A model generated the notes under the pieces. The model had not been told where the DNA came from and searched no databases. It worked only from the letters and a program-made list of their open reading frames with translations. Shown here one piece after another: positions 16,880 through 25,773 of a stretch of 64,000 nt of DNA (position 1 is the stretch's first letter; every line of letters begins with the position of its first letter). Origin of the DNA: Cellulosimicrobium funkei (GTDB taxonomy: Bacteria > Actinomycetota > Actinomycetes > Actinomycetales > Cellulomonadaceae); the NCBI RefSeq assembly GCF_004519295.1, contig NZ_SOZH01000002.1, positions 62,001-126,000 on the forward strand. Reading direction: 5' to 3'. The position numbers and the translations under genes were made by a program.

Positions 16880-18319
16880 ATGGACGATCGCGACGCCGCC
16901 CTCCTGCGGGCGCACGAGCACGCCGCCGCGTGGCTCGACTCCCTCGCGACGCGCCCGGTCCCGCCCCGGGCGGGCGTCGCCGACGTCGTCGCCGCGCTCG
17001 GCACGGACCTGCCCGACGGCCCGAGCCCGGCCGCCGACGTCGTCGACCTGCTCGCCACGGCGTGCGGGCCGGGCCTCACCGCGATGCCGTCGGGCCGCTT
17101 CTACGGCATGGTCATCGGCGGCAGCCACCCGGCGGCGCTCGCGGCCGACTGGCTCACGAGCGCGTGGGACCAGAACTCTGCGCTGCGCACCGTCACCCCG
17201 GCCCACACCGCCGTCGAGGACGTGACGAGCGCGTGGCTGCTCGAGCTGCTGGGCCTGCCCGCGTCGGGCGCGGTCGGGTTCGTCACCGGTGCCACGACCG
17301 CGAACTTCACGGCGCTCGCCGCCGCGCGCGGCGAGGTGCTGCGCCGCGCGGGGTGGGACGTGCGGCGCGACGGCCTCACGGGTGCGCCGCGCGTGCGCGT
17401 GCTCGTCGGTGCCGAGCGGCACGAGTCGGTCGACCTCGCGCTGTCCTACCTCGGGCTCGGGGCGCCCGAGGTCGTCGCCGCGGACGACCAGGGCCGGGTC
17501 TCGGTCGTCGCGCTCGAGGAGGCGCTGGCCGACCCGCCCTCTCCCTCGGACGACCGGGGCTCTACCTCGCGGGACCTGGCCTCTACCTCGCGGGACCGGG
17601 GCTCTGCCCCGGCGCCCACGATCGTGGTGCTGCAGGCGGGCAACGTGCACTCCGGGGCGTTCGACCCGTTCGGCCCGGCGGTCGAGGTCGCGCACCGGCA
17701 CGGCGCGTGGGTGCACGTCGACGGCGCGTTCGGGCTCTTCGCCGCCGCGTCGCCGACGTACCGCCACCTCGTCGCGGGGTACGAGGGCGCGGACTCGTGG
17801 GCGACCGACGCGCACAAGACGCTCAACGTCCCGTACGACTGCGGGCTCGCGATCGTCGCGGACCCGGCGCCGCTGCGGGCCGCGATGGGCATGCACGGCG
17901 ACTACCTCATCCAGAGCGAGGCGGGCGACCCGCTCGACAAGGTGCCCGAGCTCTCGCGGCGCGGTCGCGCGTTCCCCGTCTGGGCGGTGCTGCGGGCGCT
18001 CGGCCGCTCGGGCGTCGCCGACCTCGTGGACGGGTTCTGCCGCCACGCGGCGACGTTCGCCGACGCGGTGCGCGCGCTCGAGGGCGAGGTGCTGCACGAC
18101 GTCGTGTTCACCCAGGTGTGCGCGGCGTTCGGCGACGACGCGCGGACGCAGGACGTCGTGCGGCGCGTGCTCGACGACGGGACCGCGTGGATGTCCGGCT
18201 CGCGCTGGCACGACCGCGCCGTGCTCCGCGTCTCCGTGAGCTCCTGGGCGACGACGGATGCCGACGTCGCGGTGAGCGTCGGCGCGCTCGGCCGGGCGGT
18301 CGCCGCGACCCGCGCCTGA
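16880..18319 (+). CDS. Pyridoxal-dependent amino acid decarboxylase
   Basis: 479 residues; the ATG at 16880 has AGGAG five bases upstream and is preferred over in-frame ATGs further 5'. Group II PLP decarboxylase pattern: GRFYGMVIGGSHPAALAADWL, GFVTGATTANFTAL, HVDGAFGLFAA, and the PLP-binding ATDAHKTLNVPYDCG with Lys313. The family includes aromatic amino acid and glutamate decarboxylases and related aminotransferase-like enzymes; the substrate is not evident. A low-complexity insert encoded by three 21-bp tandem repeats lies around residues 220-241. Divergent from the asparaginase gene, with a 158-base gap between them. Confidence 0.85.
   Translation: MDDRDAALLRAHEHAAAWLDSLATRPVPPRAGVADVVAALGTDLPDGPSPAADVVDLLATACGPGLTAMPSGRFYGMVIGGSHPAALAADWLTSAWDQNSALRTVTPAHTAVEDVTSAWLLELLGLPASGAVGFVTGATTANFTALAAARGEVLRRAGWDVRRDGLTGAPRVRVLVGAERHESVDLALSYLGLGAPEVVAADDQGRVSVVALEEALADPPSPSDDRGSTSRDLASTSRDRGSAPAPTIVVLQAGNVHSGAFDPFGPAVEVAHRHGAWVHVDGAFGLFAAASPTYRHLVAGYEGADSWATDAHKTLNVPYDCGLAIVADPAPLRAAMGMHGDYLIQSEAGDPLDKVPELSRRGRAFPVWAVLRALGRSGVADLVDGFCRHAATFADAVRALEGEVLHDVVFTQVCAAFGDDARTQDVVRRVLDDGTAWMSGSRWHDRAVLRVSVSSWATTDADVAVSVGALGRAVAATRA
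17539..17601 (+). repeat. Three in-frame 21-bp tandem repeats
   Basis: Units start at 17539, 17560 and 17581; the second and third differ at few positions and the first is more diverged. Each encodes seven residues of the type STSRDxx inside the PLP decarboxylase, so copy-number change would keep the frame. Confidence 0.8.
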
Positions 18320-18326
18320 CGACCGG

Positions 18327-18353
18327 CCCCGGGCGTCGGTGCGACGCCCGGGG
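18327..18353. terminator. Bidirectional hairpin terminator
   Basis: Perfect 11-bp stem (CCCCGGGCGTC and its complement, arms 18327-18337 and 18343-18353) with loop GGTGC, in the 45-base gap between the convergent decarboxylase and ScyD-like genes. Confidence 0.75.
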
Positions 18354-18364
18354 TCGGTGGTGCG

Positions 18365-19510
18365 TCAGCGCCCGCCGTGCCGGCCGAGGTCGATGCGCAC
18401 GAGGTGCCCGTCGGGCGGCGTCGTCTCGTCCGCCGGGAGGGCGTTCGTCGTCGCGAGCAGGCCCTTGCCGTCCCACTCGAGGCCCGCGGGGAGCGGGACC
18501 TCGACGAGGGTGCTCGGCCCGCGCTTGCCGACCTGCGAGATCTTCCCGCCGAACAGCTCGGCGACGTAGACCGTGCCGTCGCCGGACACGGCGAGGTTGG
18601 TCGCTCCGAGGAACCCGGTGGCGAGCTGGCGCACCGCGCCGCGCCAGGGATCGACCGTGTACACCGCGCCGCGCGCGCCGAGGCTCGCGTCCTCGGGCCC
18701 GCCGGGGAGCGTCGTCACGTAGAGCACGCCGCGCGGGCCCACCTCGACGTCCGTCGGGACGGGCTCGAACCAGTACGTCTGCCCGACGGCGCACGCGGGC
18801 CACCCGAGGCCCGCCGCCGCCTCGGCGGTGACGACCGCGGGCTGCGCGGGCAGCACGGCCACCGTCCGGACCCGGCCGCGGTCCCTCACCGACAGGATCG
18901 CGTTGGCGCCCGCGTCGGCGACGTACGTGGTGCCGCGGGACGACGTCGTCGCGTACGGGTGGGAGTCCGCGATCCCCGTGTACCGGGGCGGGACGGGCGA
19001 CGCGGGGACCTGGGCGACGCACGCCGGGTCGGTGTCGCGCAGGCCGTAGGTCACGCCGCCGTCGGGGTTGTTCGCCTGCTCGTACGCGAACGTGTCCGCG
19101 AGCACGACGGGCGCGCCCGTCGGGTTGCCCTGCCGGTCGGTCTGCAGCGTCGAGACCTCCGACGCGACCGGTCCCTCCTCGCCGAGCTGCGTCTCGGTGA
19201 ACGTGATCCGGCGGCCGTCGAAGGAGACGCCGCCCACCTCTCCGCCGTCGGGCGACGCGTAGAGGACGGTCGGGGTGCCGTCGCGGCCGACGGCCGTGAG
19301 CAGCCCGGGGAAGTTCTGGGTGACGTAGGTGGTGCCGCGCGGCCCGACCGCGAGGCTGAGCGGCGTGACGAGGCCGGTCGCGACGTCGGTCACGGTCGGC
19401 GGGCGCGGCGAGGGCTTGCCGCCGTGCGCGACGGCGGGCCCCGCGACGAGCACGAGGGCGGCCGTCGCGGCGGCGACGGCGGCGGGCAGGGCGGTGCGGA
19501 GTCTTCTCAT
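18365..19510 (-). CDS. Secreted ScyD/ScyE-family beta-propeller protein
   Basis: 381 residues from an ATG preceded by AGGAG; the frame runs open upstream without a supporting start. A signal peptide ends at AVAHGGK (about residue 30). The mature protein repeats units such as PLSLAVGPRGTTYVTQN, GPRGVLYVTTLPGG and NLAVSGDGTVYVAELFGG, typical of six-bladed NHL/SMP-like propellers grouped as ScyD/ScyE. Cyanobacterial members are linked to scytonemin clusters, but actinobacterial ones are widespread and of unknown function; no scytonemin genes are near. Probably an extracellular binding or lactonase-like protein. Confidence 0.8.
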   Translation of the reverse strand: MRRLRTALPAAVAAATAALVLVAGPAVAHGGKPSPRPPTVTDVATGLVTPLSLAVGPRGTTYVTQNFPGLLTAVGRDGTPTVLYASPDGGEVGGVSFDGRRITFTETQLGEEGPVASEVSTLQTDRQGNPTGAPVVLADTFAYEQANNPDGGVTYGLRDTDPACVAQVPASPVPPRYTGIADSHPYATTSSRGTTYVADAGANAILSVRDRGRVRTVAVLPAQPAVVTAEAAAGLGWPACAVGQTYWFEPVPTDVEVGPRGVLYVTTLPGGPEDASLGARGAVYTVDPWRGAVRQLATGFLGATNLAVSGDGTVYVAELFGGKISQVGKRGPSTLVEVPLPAGLEWDGKGLLATTNALPADETTPPDGHLVRIDLGRHGGR

Positions 19511-19737
19511 GGGTGCTCCTGGTCCGGCGGTCCCGCGGGGGCGAGGGGAGCCGGCGCGCGCTGCTGTCGGCGCGGGCGTCGCCCCGGGGACGAGGGTGAG
19601 GTGGTCGTCGGGCCGGACGACGTGGCGCGCCGGGGGCGTGCCGTGCGACCGGCGAGGCGCCGGCCGGGAGTCTGCTGTGCGTCGGCGGTGAGCACAGACC
19701 TCCGAGTGTGCACCCGCGGGCGGCGCCGGTCCACCAT

Positions 19738-19770
19738 CGTCGCCCCGGGCGACGAGCACCCGGGGCGACG
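19738..19770 (-). terminator. Hairpin terminator after the endo/exonuclease-family gene
   Basis: Perfect 12-bp stem (arms 19738-19749 and 19759-19770, CGTCGCCCCGGG and its complement) with a 9-base loop, just past the stop at 19785 of the minus-strand gene. The rest of the gap up to 19510 holds only the upstream region of the ScyD-like gene. Confidence 0.7.
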
Positions 19771-19784
19771 TCGGGGCCGGTGGG

Positions 19785-21068
19785 TCAGCCGCGGACGGCC
19801 AGGTCCACCCAGACGAGCCGGTGGTCGCTGCTCGGGAACGGGAAGACGCCCGTGAGCCGCGAGAGCGGGTCGGCCTGGACGGGCCAGAACACGCCCGCGT
19901 CGCGGACCCGCAGGTCGCGCGACGGGAGCACGTAGTCCGCGCGCAGGTTCCCGGGCGCGGTGTCGGCGAAGTCGGCGGTGTCGAGCGCCGGGTCGCCCCG
20001 GTGGGTCGCGTTCGCCCCGCCCTGGAGCGCGGCGGCCTCGACCGCTCCGGCGGACCGGGGCGCCGGGTCCTGGACGCGCCGGTGGTCGAGGAGCTGGTCG
20101 ATCGCGGCGTCCACGGAGTCGCCGTCCAGCGGGTCGGCGTTCTGGTCGCCCAGGACGACGAAGCTCGCGCCCGGGCGCAGCCCGCCGCGCCGGCCCGCGT
20201 CGTCGTACACGTAGCGCGACGCCGTGCCGGGCGTCACGTAGTCCGCCCAGAACCGGATCTCGTCGTGGTTGCGGCGGCCGTTGCGGTCCTCGGGGCCGTC
20301 GAACGTGGGCGGGGTCGGGTGCGACGCGAGCACGTGGACGGTCTGCCGCCCCACGCGCACCGGGACGTCCCAGTGCGACTTGCTCGACAGCCGCACCACG
20401 TCGAGCTCCTCGGGCGTGAACCAGTCGGCGGGCGCGGGCGTCGCGGGGTCGTCCGGGAGGAGCGCTCCCGGCATGTCCTTCCACAGGAAGTGCTGGAACG
20501 TGCGGACGCCGCGCGTGTCGATCGGGTACCGCGACAGCACGACCATGCCGTACTGCCCCTCGAACGCGCCGAAGCCGAACGCGTCGTCCCCGCCGCCGAC
20601 CACGCCGTCGTCGTTCAGGTCGAACCCGCTGGGCACGCCGGTGTTCGACGGCGCGACGTACGCGTAGCGGTACTCGATCGGCTCGGCGCCGCCCTGCGGG
20701 ACCTCGAGGTAGTGGTCGCGGAACAGGTCGACGGCGCGCCCGCCGGGCACGAAGTCGAACTCGTTGAGCAGCACGACGTCGGGCCGCGTGCGCTGGAGCA
20801 CCTCGGCGATCGTCGCGGCCTGCGGGTCGTCGGGGGTCGAGAGGTCGGCCTCGAGCTCGCCCGCGGCGGCGCGGTTGAGGCTCGCGTTGTACGTCGCGAC
20901 GCGGAGCGTCCCGCGGTCGTGGCCGTGGCGGTCGCCGTGCGCGGCGGCGGGCGCGGCGACGGCGCCCGCGCCCGCGACGGCGAGGGCCGCGGCGGCCGCG
21001 AGGGCGGGGACGAGCGCGGTGCGCGGTCGGGTGCGGCGCGCGGTCGGGCTGGACGGTCTCGTGGACAC
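19785..21068 (-). CDS. Secreted endonuclease/exonuclease/phosphatase family protein
   Basis: 427 residues from a GTG with GAGGAG upstream. The signal peptide is a long Ala/Val stretch ending at APAAAHG (about residue 41). Fold motifs in order: LRVATYNASLN, VVLLNEFDF (metal-binding Glu), LSRYPI, HVLASHPTPP, FVVLGDQNADPLDGDS and a C-terminal SSDHRLVWVDL with the Asp-His pair. The family contains nucleases, phosphodiesterases and inositol phosphatases; members with this secreted layout are probably extracellular nucleases or phosphoesterases. The FDLNDDGVVGGGDD stretch looks like a calcium-binding loop. Divergent from the VOC gene. Confidence 0.83.
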   Translation of the reverse strand: MSTRPSSPTARRTRPRTALVPALAAAAALAVAGAGAVAAPAAAHGDRHGHDRGTLRVATYNASLNRAAAGELEADLSTPDDPQAATIAEVLQRTRPDVVLLNEFDFVPGGRAVDLFRDHYLEVPQGGAEPIEYRYAYVAPSNTGVPSGFDLNDDGVVGGGDDAFGFGAFEGQYGMVVLSRYPIDTRGVRTFQHFLWKDMPGALLPDDPATPAPADWFTPEELDVVRLSSKSHWDVPVRVGRQTVHVLASHPTPPTFDGPEDRNGRRNHDEIRFWADYVTPGTASRYVYDDAGRRGGLRPGASFVVLGDQNADPLDGDSVDAAIDQLLDHRRVQDPAPRSAGAVEAAALQGGANATHRGDPALDTADFADTAPGNLRADYVLPSRDLRVRDAGVFWPVQADPLSRLTGVFPFPSSDHRLVWVDLAVRG

Positions 21069-21224
21069 GGTGGCTCCTCGTCGTCGGGGACGGTGGTCGT
21101 CGAGAGGTTCCCCGCCACCGTACGCACGGGTGCCCACGCCCGGAAGGTCGGGAAGGTGTCGCGCGGGCGAACACCCGGCGCCGGGCCGGGGTGACGATGT
21201 GGGCGCCCGGTGGGACGGTGAGAC

Positions 21225-22058
21225 ATGGACACCTCGCCGTCCCGACCCGTCCGCACCTACCCGCACGGCGTGCCCTGCTGGGTGGACACCGAGCAGCCCG
21301 ACGTCGACGCCGCCCTCGCGTTCTACGGCGCCCTCTTCGGGTGGGAGTTCGAGGACCGGCTCCCGCCCGGCGCGGGGGAGCGGTACGTCGTCGCCTCGCT
21401 CGGCGGGCAGGACGTCGCGGCCGTCGCGACGGTCCGCGGCGAGCCCGGCTGGATCACGTACGTCGCGGTCGACGACGTGGACGCGTCCGCGCGCGGCGTC
21501 CCGGACCTCGGGGGCGAGGTCCTCGACGGCCCGACGACGGTCGGCCCGCCGGGGCGCATGGCGACCGTGCGCGACCCCCAGGGCGCGACGTTCCGGCTGT
21601 GGCAGCCGGGCACGCGGCTCGGTGCGCAGCGCGCCAACGAGCCGGGCACGTGGAACTTCAGCGTGCTGCGCACGCCCGACGTCGCGCGGGCCCTGCACTT
21701 CTACGGCCCGCTGCTCGGCTGGGAGGTGAGCCCGGACCTCGGAGCCGGGATGGCGCGCGTCGAGGGCTACGGCGATCACCTCGCGCGGACCGTCAACCCG
21801 GAGATCGACGCGAACCAGGCGGGCGCGCCGCCCGGCTTCCGGGACGTCGTGGCGGGCGTCTTGGAGGAGCCCGGACCCGCACGCCACACCGTGACGTTCG
21901 CCGTCGCGGACCGGGACGCCGCGGCTTCGGCGGCCGAGCGCGCCGGTGCGGTGGTGCTGTCCTCGGCCGACACGGGGTGGACGCGCGAGGCGGAGGTCCG
22001 CGACCCGCAGGGCGCGGTGCTCACGCTCTCGCAGTTCACGCCGCCCGAGGGCTTCTGA
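21225..22058 (+). CDS. VOC-superfamily protein with two glyoxalase-like domains
   Basis: 277 residues. Two vicinal-oxygen-chelate domains in tandem, at about residues 10-125 (GVPCWVDTEQPDVDAALAFYGALFGW, then ATVRDPQGATFRLWQP) and 140-275 (NFSVLRTPDVARALHFYGPLLGW, then AEVRDPQGAVLTLSQF). The proteins of this layout in actinobacteria are of unknown function and may bind or modify small electrophiles or antibiotics. Cytoplasmic. The next gene starts 47 bases downstream on the same strand, so the two may be co-transcribed. Confidence 0.83.
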   Translation: MDTSPSRPVRTYPHGVPCWVDTEQPDVDAALAFYGALFGWEFEDRLPPGAGERYVVASLGGQDVAAVATVRGEPGWITYVAVDDVDASARGVPDLGGEVLDGPTTVGPPGRMATVRDPQGATFRLWQPGTRLGAQRANEPGTWNFSVLRTPDVARALHFYGPLLGWEVSPDLGAGMARVEGYGDHLARTVNPEIDANQAGAPPGFRDVVAGVLEEPGPARHTVTFAVADRDAAASAAERAGAVVLSSADTGWTREAEVRDPQGAVLTLSQFTPPEGF

Positions 22059-22104
22059 CCGGACGCTGACCGCCGGGTCGCGGCGGGTGCGGCATCATGA
22101 CGCC

Positions 22105-23472
22105 GTGAACGTCGTGACGCGCAGCCCGCACGCCCAGGTCGTCGACCGTCTCCGCGCCGCGGACCTCGAGTACGGGCGCGTCGGCCCGACGGACGAGCGC
22201 GGCTGGACCTTCGCCGAGGTCGACACCGAGGACGGCACGTGCGCCGACGAGGCGGACGTCCCCGCGTCGGTCGCCGAGTCCCTCGCGCGGGTCGACGCGC
22301 TCGTGCCGGCGCCGTGGGTCGTGCAGCTCGACGCGGGCTCGGACCTGCTGCCCGAGGGCGTGAGCGCGATCCTCGCCGCCCGCACGGACGCCGTCGCGCC
22401 GCCGGTCGTCGTCACCTGGGCCCCCGCGCAGCCCGGCCCGACCACCGACCACACGATGCGCCTCGACGGCGACCCGGGCGCCGTGCTCGCGGCCGTCGGC
22501 GCGCTCGTCGGGCTGCGGGACGCGACGACCGCCGCGGACCGGCTGCGCGCGCTCGAGCACCCCGACGACCTCCTCGAGGCGTTCGCGGCGGTCGCGGACC
22601 TGCCCGCGACGGACTCGGCGGCGCCCGACGCCGTCGTGCAGCTCGTCCGCGCCGACGCCGCGTTCGTCCGCGCCGCCGTGCGCCGGGCGGGCACGGCGTG
22701 GGTGCGCGCGACCGACGAGCGCACCGTCGTCTGGAGCGCCGCACGCCCCGAGGTGCCGAGGTTCGGCGCGGCGGACGAGGCGGAGCAGGAGGCGTTCCGG
22801 TCGGCCCTCTCGGGCGAGTTCCGCGCCCGGTCCACGATCGAGCGCGGCCTGCGGGCCGGGGAGGTCGTCGTCAGCCTGGAACGGACCGGCGGCGGCGTCG
22901 CCTGGACGCTCAGCACGCCGGGGCGCCCGTGGGTCTTCGGGAGCTGGAACGACACCTGGACGGACCTCTCGACGTCCGGCCCCGAGGGCGCGTACGAGGC
23001 CCTGGTCGAGGCGTTCGGCGCGCCGCGCGACCCGGGCCGGCTGCGCGCGCTGCTCGCCGCGTCGACCTGGCCCGGCGACCCCGTCGCCGAGCTCGCCTAC
23101 CTCCTCGGGCTGCCCGCCGCGCTCGTCGAGGCCGTCGAGGACCCGGCGCGGTTCCGGCACGGCGCCGAGCGCGTCCAGCCCCTCGGCCCGACGGCGCCGC
23201 TCACCGCGACCGAGAAGGCGGCCCTCGTCGCCCGCGCGCCCCGGCGGGGCGCGGGGAGCGCGGCGTGGGACGTCGTCCTGCTGGTGCTGGGCCTCGCGCT
23301 GCTCGGCCTCGGGGCGGCGATCCTCGCGACGGACGGCGCCGTCGTCGGGTCGGACGGACCGCCCGGGTGGGACGTCGTCCCGTGGGTCGCGGGCGGCGCC
23401 CTCGTCCTCACCGGCTGGGTGCGGGCCGGGTCCGCCCGCGGGGAGCGGCGACGCTTCCTCGCCGACGCGTGA
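22105..23472 (+). CDS. Hypothetical protein with two C-terminal membrane segments
   Basis: 455 residues from a GTG; the frame is open further 5' but overlaps the VOC gene there. I do not recognise the family. The N-terminal ~380 residues are soluble, acidic and Ala-rich, with RSPHAQVVDRLRAADLEYGRVG at the start. Two hydrophobic segments follow at about residues 391-415 and 424-442, then a basic tail (SARGERRRFLAD), which places most of the protein in the cytoplasm. Codon use fits the neighbours. No enzymatic motif was seen. Confidence 0.72.
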   Translation: MNVVTRSPHAQVVDRLRAADLEYGRVGPTDERGWTFAEVDTEDGTCADEADVPASVAESLARVDALVPAPWVVQLDAGSDLLPEGVSAILAARTDAVAPPVVVTWAPAQPGPTTDHTMRLDGDPGAVLAAVGALVGLRDATTAADRLRALEHPDDLLEAFAAVADLPATDSAAPDAVVQLVRADAAFVRAAVRRAGTAWVRATDERTVVWSAARPEVPRFGAADEAEQEAFRSALSGEFRARSTIERGLRAGEVVVSLERTGGGVAWTLSTPGRPWVFGSWNDTWTDLSTSGPEGAYEALVEAFGAPRDPGRLRALLAASTWPGDPVAELAYLLGLPAALVEAVEDPARFRHGAERVQPLGPTAPLTATEKAALVARAPRRGAGSAAWDVVLLVLGLALLGLGAAILATDGAVVGSDGPPGWDVVPWVAGGALVLTGWVRAGSARGERRRFLADA

Positions 23473-23473
23473 G

Positions 23474-23540
23474 CGCCCGTCCCCGGTCGGCTCCGACCGG
23501 GGACGGGCGACGTACCGGGCCGCTGCGCGCAGCGGCCCGG
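23474..23540. terminator. Two consecutive hairpins between convergent genes
   Basis: The first stem has arms 23474-23490 and 23493-23509 (fully complementary, effective loop of about four bases). The second has arms 23515-23525 and 23530-23540 (11 bp, perfect, loop CGCG). They fill the gap between the hypothetical membrane protein and the minus-strand GDPD gene, giving a strong bidirectional stop. Confidence 0.8.
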
Positions 23541-23571
23541 TCGATGTCAGGCGCCCCGTCAGGCTGCCCGG

Positions 23572-25461
23572 TCAGCGGCCGTCGAGGTGGTCGACCTGCT
23601 CAAGCAGGCGCTCGCGCGTGGCCGTGTCGCGCACGAACTTCTCCACGACCTTCCGCACCGACGCCCACCGCCCGGCCTCGACCGCGTCGAGCGCCTTCGT
23701 CAGCTGGCCGGGCGGGAGGTCGAGCGCCGCGAGGCGCGAGCGCAGGCCCTCCGGCGTGACGGTCACGACGACGGTCGTCTCCGCGGTCGCCTCGCCGCCC
23801 GCGCCCCGGGCGGTCGCGGTCACCGTGTGCTCGCCGAGCGCGAGGTCCGCGGCCGGGACGACCGCCCCGTTGTCCACGGGCTCGCCGTCGAGCGTCACGA
23901 CCACCTCGTCCGCGTCCGTCGTGCTCGCCGCGACGACGAGCGTGCCGCCCCGCTCGACCTCGGTGCCCTCCGCAGGACTGACGATCGTGACCGTCGGCGC
24001 GCCGGGCGCGGGCGCCTCCTGCTCGCGCGCCTGCTTCCACCCGACGAACGCTCCCGCGCGGTCGGTGATGATGCCGTCGACCCCGATCTCGGTGAGCCGC
24101 GCCCAGTCGGCGGCGGAGTTCACCGTGTACGGCATGACGGCGACGCCCGCCGCGTTGAGGTCGGCGACGACGCCCGGACGCGCGAGCAGCGCGCTCGCCG
24201 ACGGGTTGTACATGACCGCCCCGAGGTCCTGCGCCACGGCGACGGGATCGGCGTCGAGCGCGCCGCGGAGCAGCCCGCGCGGGATCTGCGGGGCGTGCTC
24301 GCGCGCGGCGCGCAGCGCGTCGACGTCGAACGACTGGAGCACCACGCGGTCCTCGAGCCCGGCCTCGACGACCATGTCGACGACGCGCTCGACCTCCGCG
24401 GACGTCTCGGGCCCCTTGATCTCCAGGAGCAGGGTCGACGAGCCGGTCTCCAGCAGGTCGAGCAGCTGCGCGAACGACGGCAGCCGCTGCCCGGCGAACG
24501 CGGGCGAGAACCAGGACCCGGCGTCGAGCGCGGTGACCTGCTCGCCCGCCAGGACGGCGACGTCGCCCGTGCCGTCGGTCGTGCGGTCGACCGTCTGGTC
24601 GTGCAGCACGACGGGGACGCCGTCGGCCGTGGTGTGCACGTCGACCTCGACGTACTCCGCCCCCGTGCGCATCCCGGCCGCGACGGCGGCGAGCGTGTTC
24701 TCGGGAGCCACCGACGAGTAGCCGCGGTGCGCGACGGTGACCGGCAGCTCGCCGTCGCCGCCGACGTACGACGCGGGCTCGATCTCCGTGACGGTCACGT
24801 CGTCGACGCTCACGGTCGCCCCGGCGGTGACGAAGCCGAGCGCGCCGTCGCGGGACCGGTCGATCCGCCCCTCCAGCACGGTCCGCCCGTCGAGCGCGTA
24901 CGTGACGGCCGCGCCCTGCACCTCGACGGACAGGTGCACGTCGCGCCCGGTCGCGGCGTCGGTCGGCGCCGAGCCGGTGTACGGGACGTTCCAGGCGTCC
25001 GCGGCGGTGCGCTGGGCGATCTCGACGCCGTTGGGCGCCGTCGTCGTGGTGCGCAGGACCGCCTGCCACCACGGGGTCGTGCCGTCGGGCGCGACGTCGA
25101 GGATCGCGCCCGCCCAGCGCGACGCGTTGTCCACGCTCTCGAACCGGAGCGTCGCGTCGAGCCGGTAGTTCTCCGCGGCGCGGCCGAACACGATCCGCGC
25201 GGGCGACGACCCGTCGGGTGCGTCGCCGACGAGCCGGCCGTCGCGCACCTGCCAGTCGCCGAGCACGGGCGTCCAGCCCTCGGGGAGGGCGTCGCCGTCG
25301 AACGACTCGGCGAGCAGCACGTCGCCGGGTGCGGCGGCGGCCGGGGCCGCGAACGGCACGGTCGCGGTCGTGGCCGTGGCGGCGACGAGGGTCGTCGCGA
25401 GCAGGGTCCCCGCCAGTGCGGCGGCGGTGCCGCGCACGGCGCGGCGTCGGGTGGTCGTCAT
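23572..25461 (-). CDS. Secreted glycerophosphodiester phosphodiesterase, multidomain
   Basis: 629 residues; the ATG follows GGAGG. The signal peptide ends near PAAAAPG (about residue 45). Residues 47-225 form a LamG/jelly-roll-like domain (LLAESFDGDALPEGW ... SVDDVTVTEIEP). Residues about 235-480 are the GDPD barrel: VTVAHRGYSSVAPENTLAA with the catalytic His and Glu, YVEVDVHTTADGVPVVLHD, and a final GVDGIITDRAG. Residues about 495-575 are an Ig-like domain, and a short helical tail ends the protein. It cleaves glycerophosphodiesters to glycerol 3-phosphate and an alcohol outside the cell, a phosphate-scavenging role. The exact phosphodiester is unknown. Confidence 0.88.
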   Translation of the reverse strand: MTTTRRRAVRGTAAALAGTLLATTLVAATATTATVPFAAPAAAAPGDVLLAESFDGDALPEGWTPVLGDWQVRDGRLVGDAPDGSSPARIVFGRAAENYRLDATLRFESVDNASRWAGAILDVAPDGTTPWWQAVLRTTTTAPNGVEIAQRTAADAWNVPYTGSAPTDAATGRDVHLSVEVQGAAVTYALDGRTVLEGRIDRSRDGALGFVTAGATVSVDDVTVTEIEPASYVGGDGELPVTVAHRGYSSVAPENTLAAVAAGMRTGAEYVEVDVHTTADGVPVVLHDQTVDRTTDGTGDVAVLAGEQVTALDAGSWFSPAFAGQRLPSFAQLLDLLETGSSTLLLEIKGPETSAEVERVVDMVVEAGLEDRVVLQSFDVDALRAAREHAPQIPRGLLRGALDADPVAVAQDLGAVMYNPSASALLARPGVVADLNAAGVAVMPYTVNSAADWARLTEIGVDGIITDRAGAFVGWKQAREQEAPAPGAPTVTIVSPAEGTEVERGGTLVVAASTTDADEVVVTLDGEPVDNGAVVPAADLALGEHTVTATARGAGGEATAETTVVVTVTPEGLRSRLAALDLPPGQLTKALDAVEAGRWASVRKVVEKFVRDTATRERLLEQVDHLDGR

Positions 25462-25674
25462 CGGGTCCTCCGAGCGTCGGGTCGGTTGCCCCGGCGACCC
25501 TAGGAACGCGGCGTTGCGCTCCGGTGGACGCCGGGCGACGCCCCGGGGACGGTCAGGTGTCGGGACGCCGCCGCCCCCTCGGCATCCCCTCGAGCCTCAC
25601 CCGGGCGGCCCGGTCGCGCCCGTCAGGAGCAGGCGACTTCGGCCCCTGCCGCCCGTCGACCACGGGGTTGATCC

Positions 25675-25738
25675 CCGTCGAGCACGGGGTTGGCGACGTG
25701 TTTCGCCGGGAGAGCGACCCCAACCCCGTGTTCGGCGG
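25675..25738. repeat. Dispersed palindrome, type 1, copy 4
   Basis: Arms 25675-25693 and 25720-25738 (17 of 19 pair) with a 26-base spacer whose flanks also pair poorly. An extra left-arm copy (GTCGACCACGGGGTTG) begins at 25655, 22 bases before the matching GTCGAGCACGGGGTTG of the left arm proper, so this copy has a duplicated left arm. The 312-base gap between the GDPD start and the histidine-phosphatase stop holds nothing else that I can support. Confidence 0.8.
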
Positions 25739-25773
25739 AGGTCTCTGCCGGGGGGGGGTCGGGCGGGTGGCGG

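Noticed and set aside
18365-19510. Scytonemin biosynthesis gene
   Set aside because: The ScyD/ScyE name describes only a propeller fold; no other scytonemin genes are present and the host is actinobacterial.
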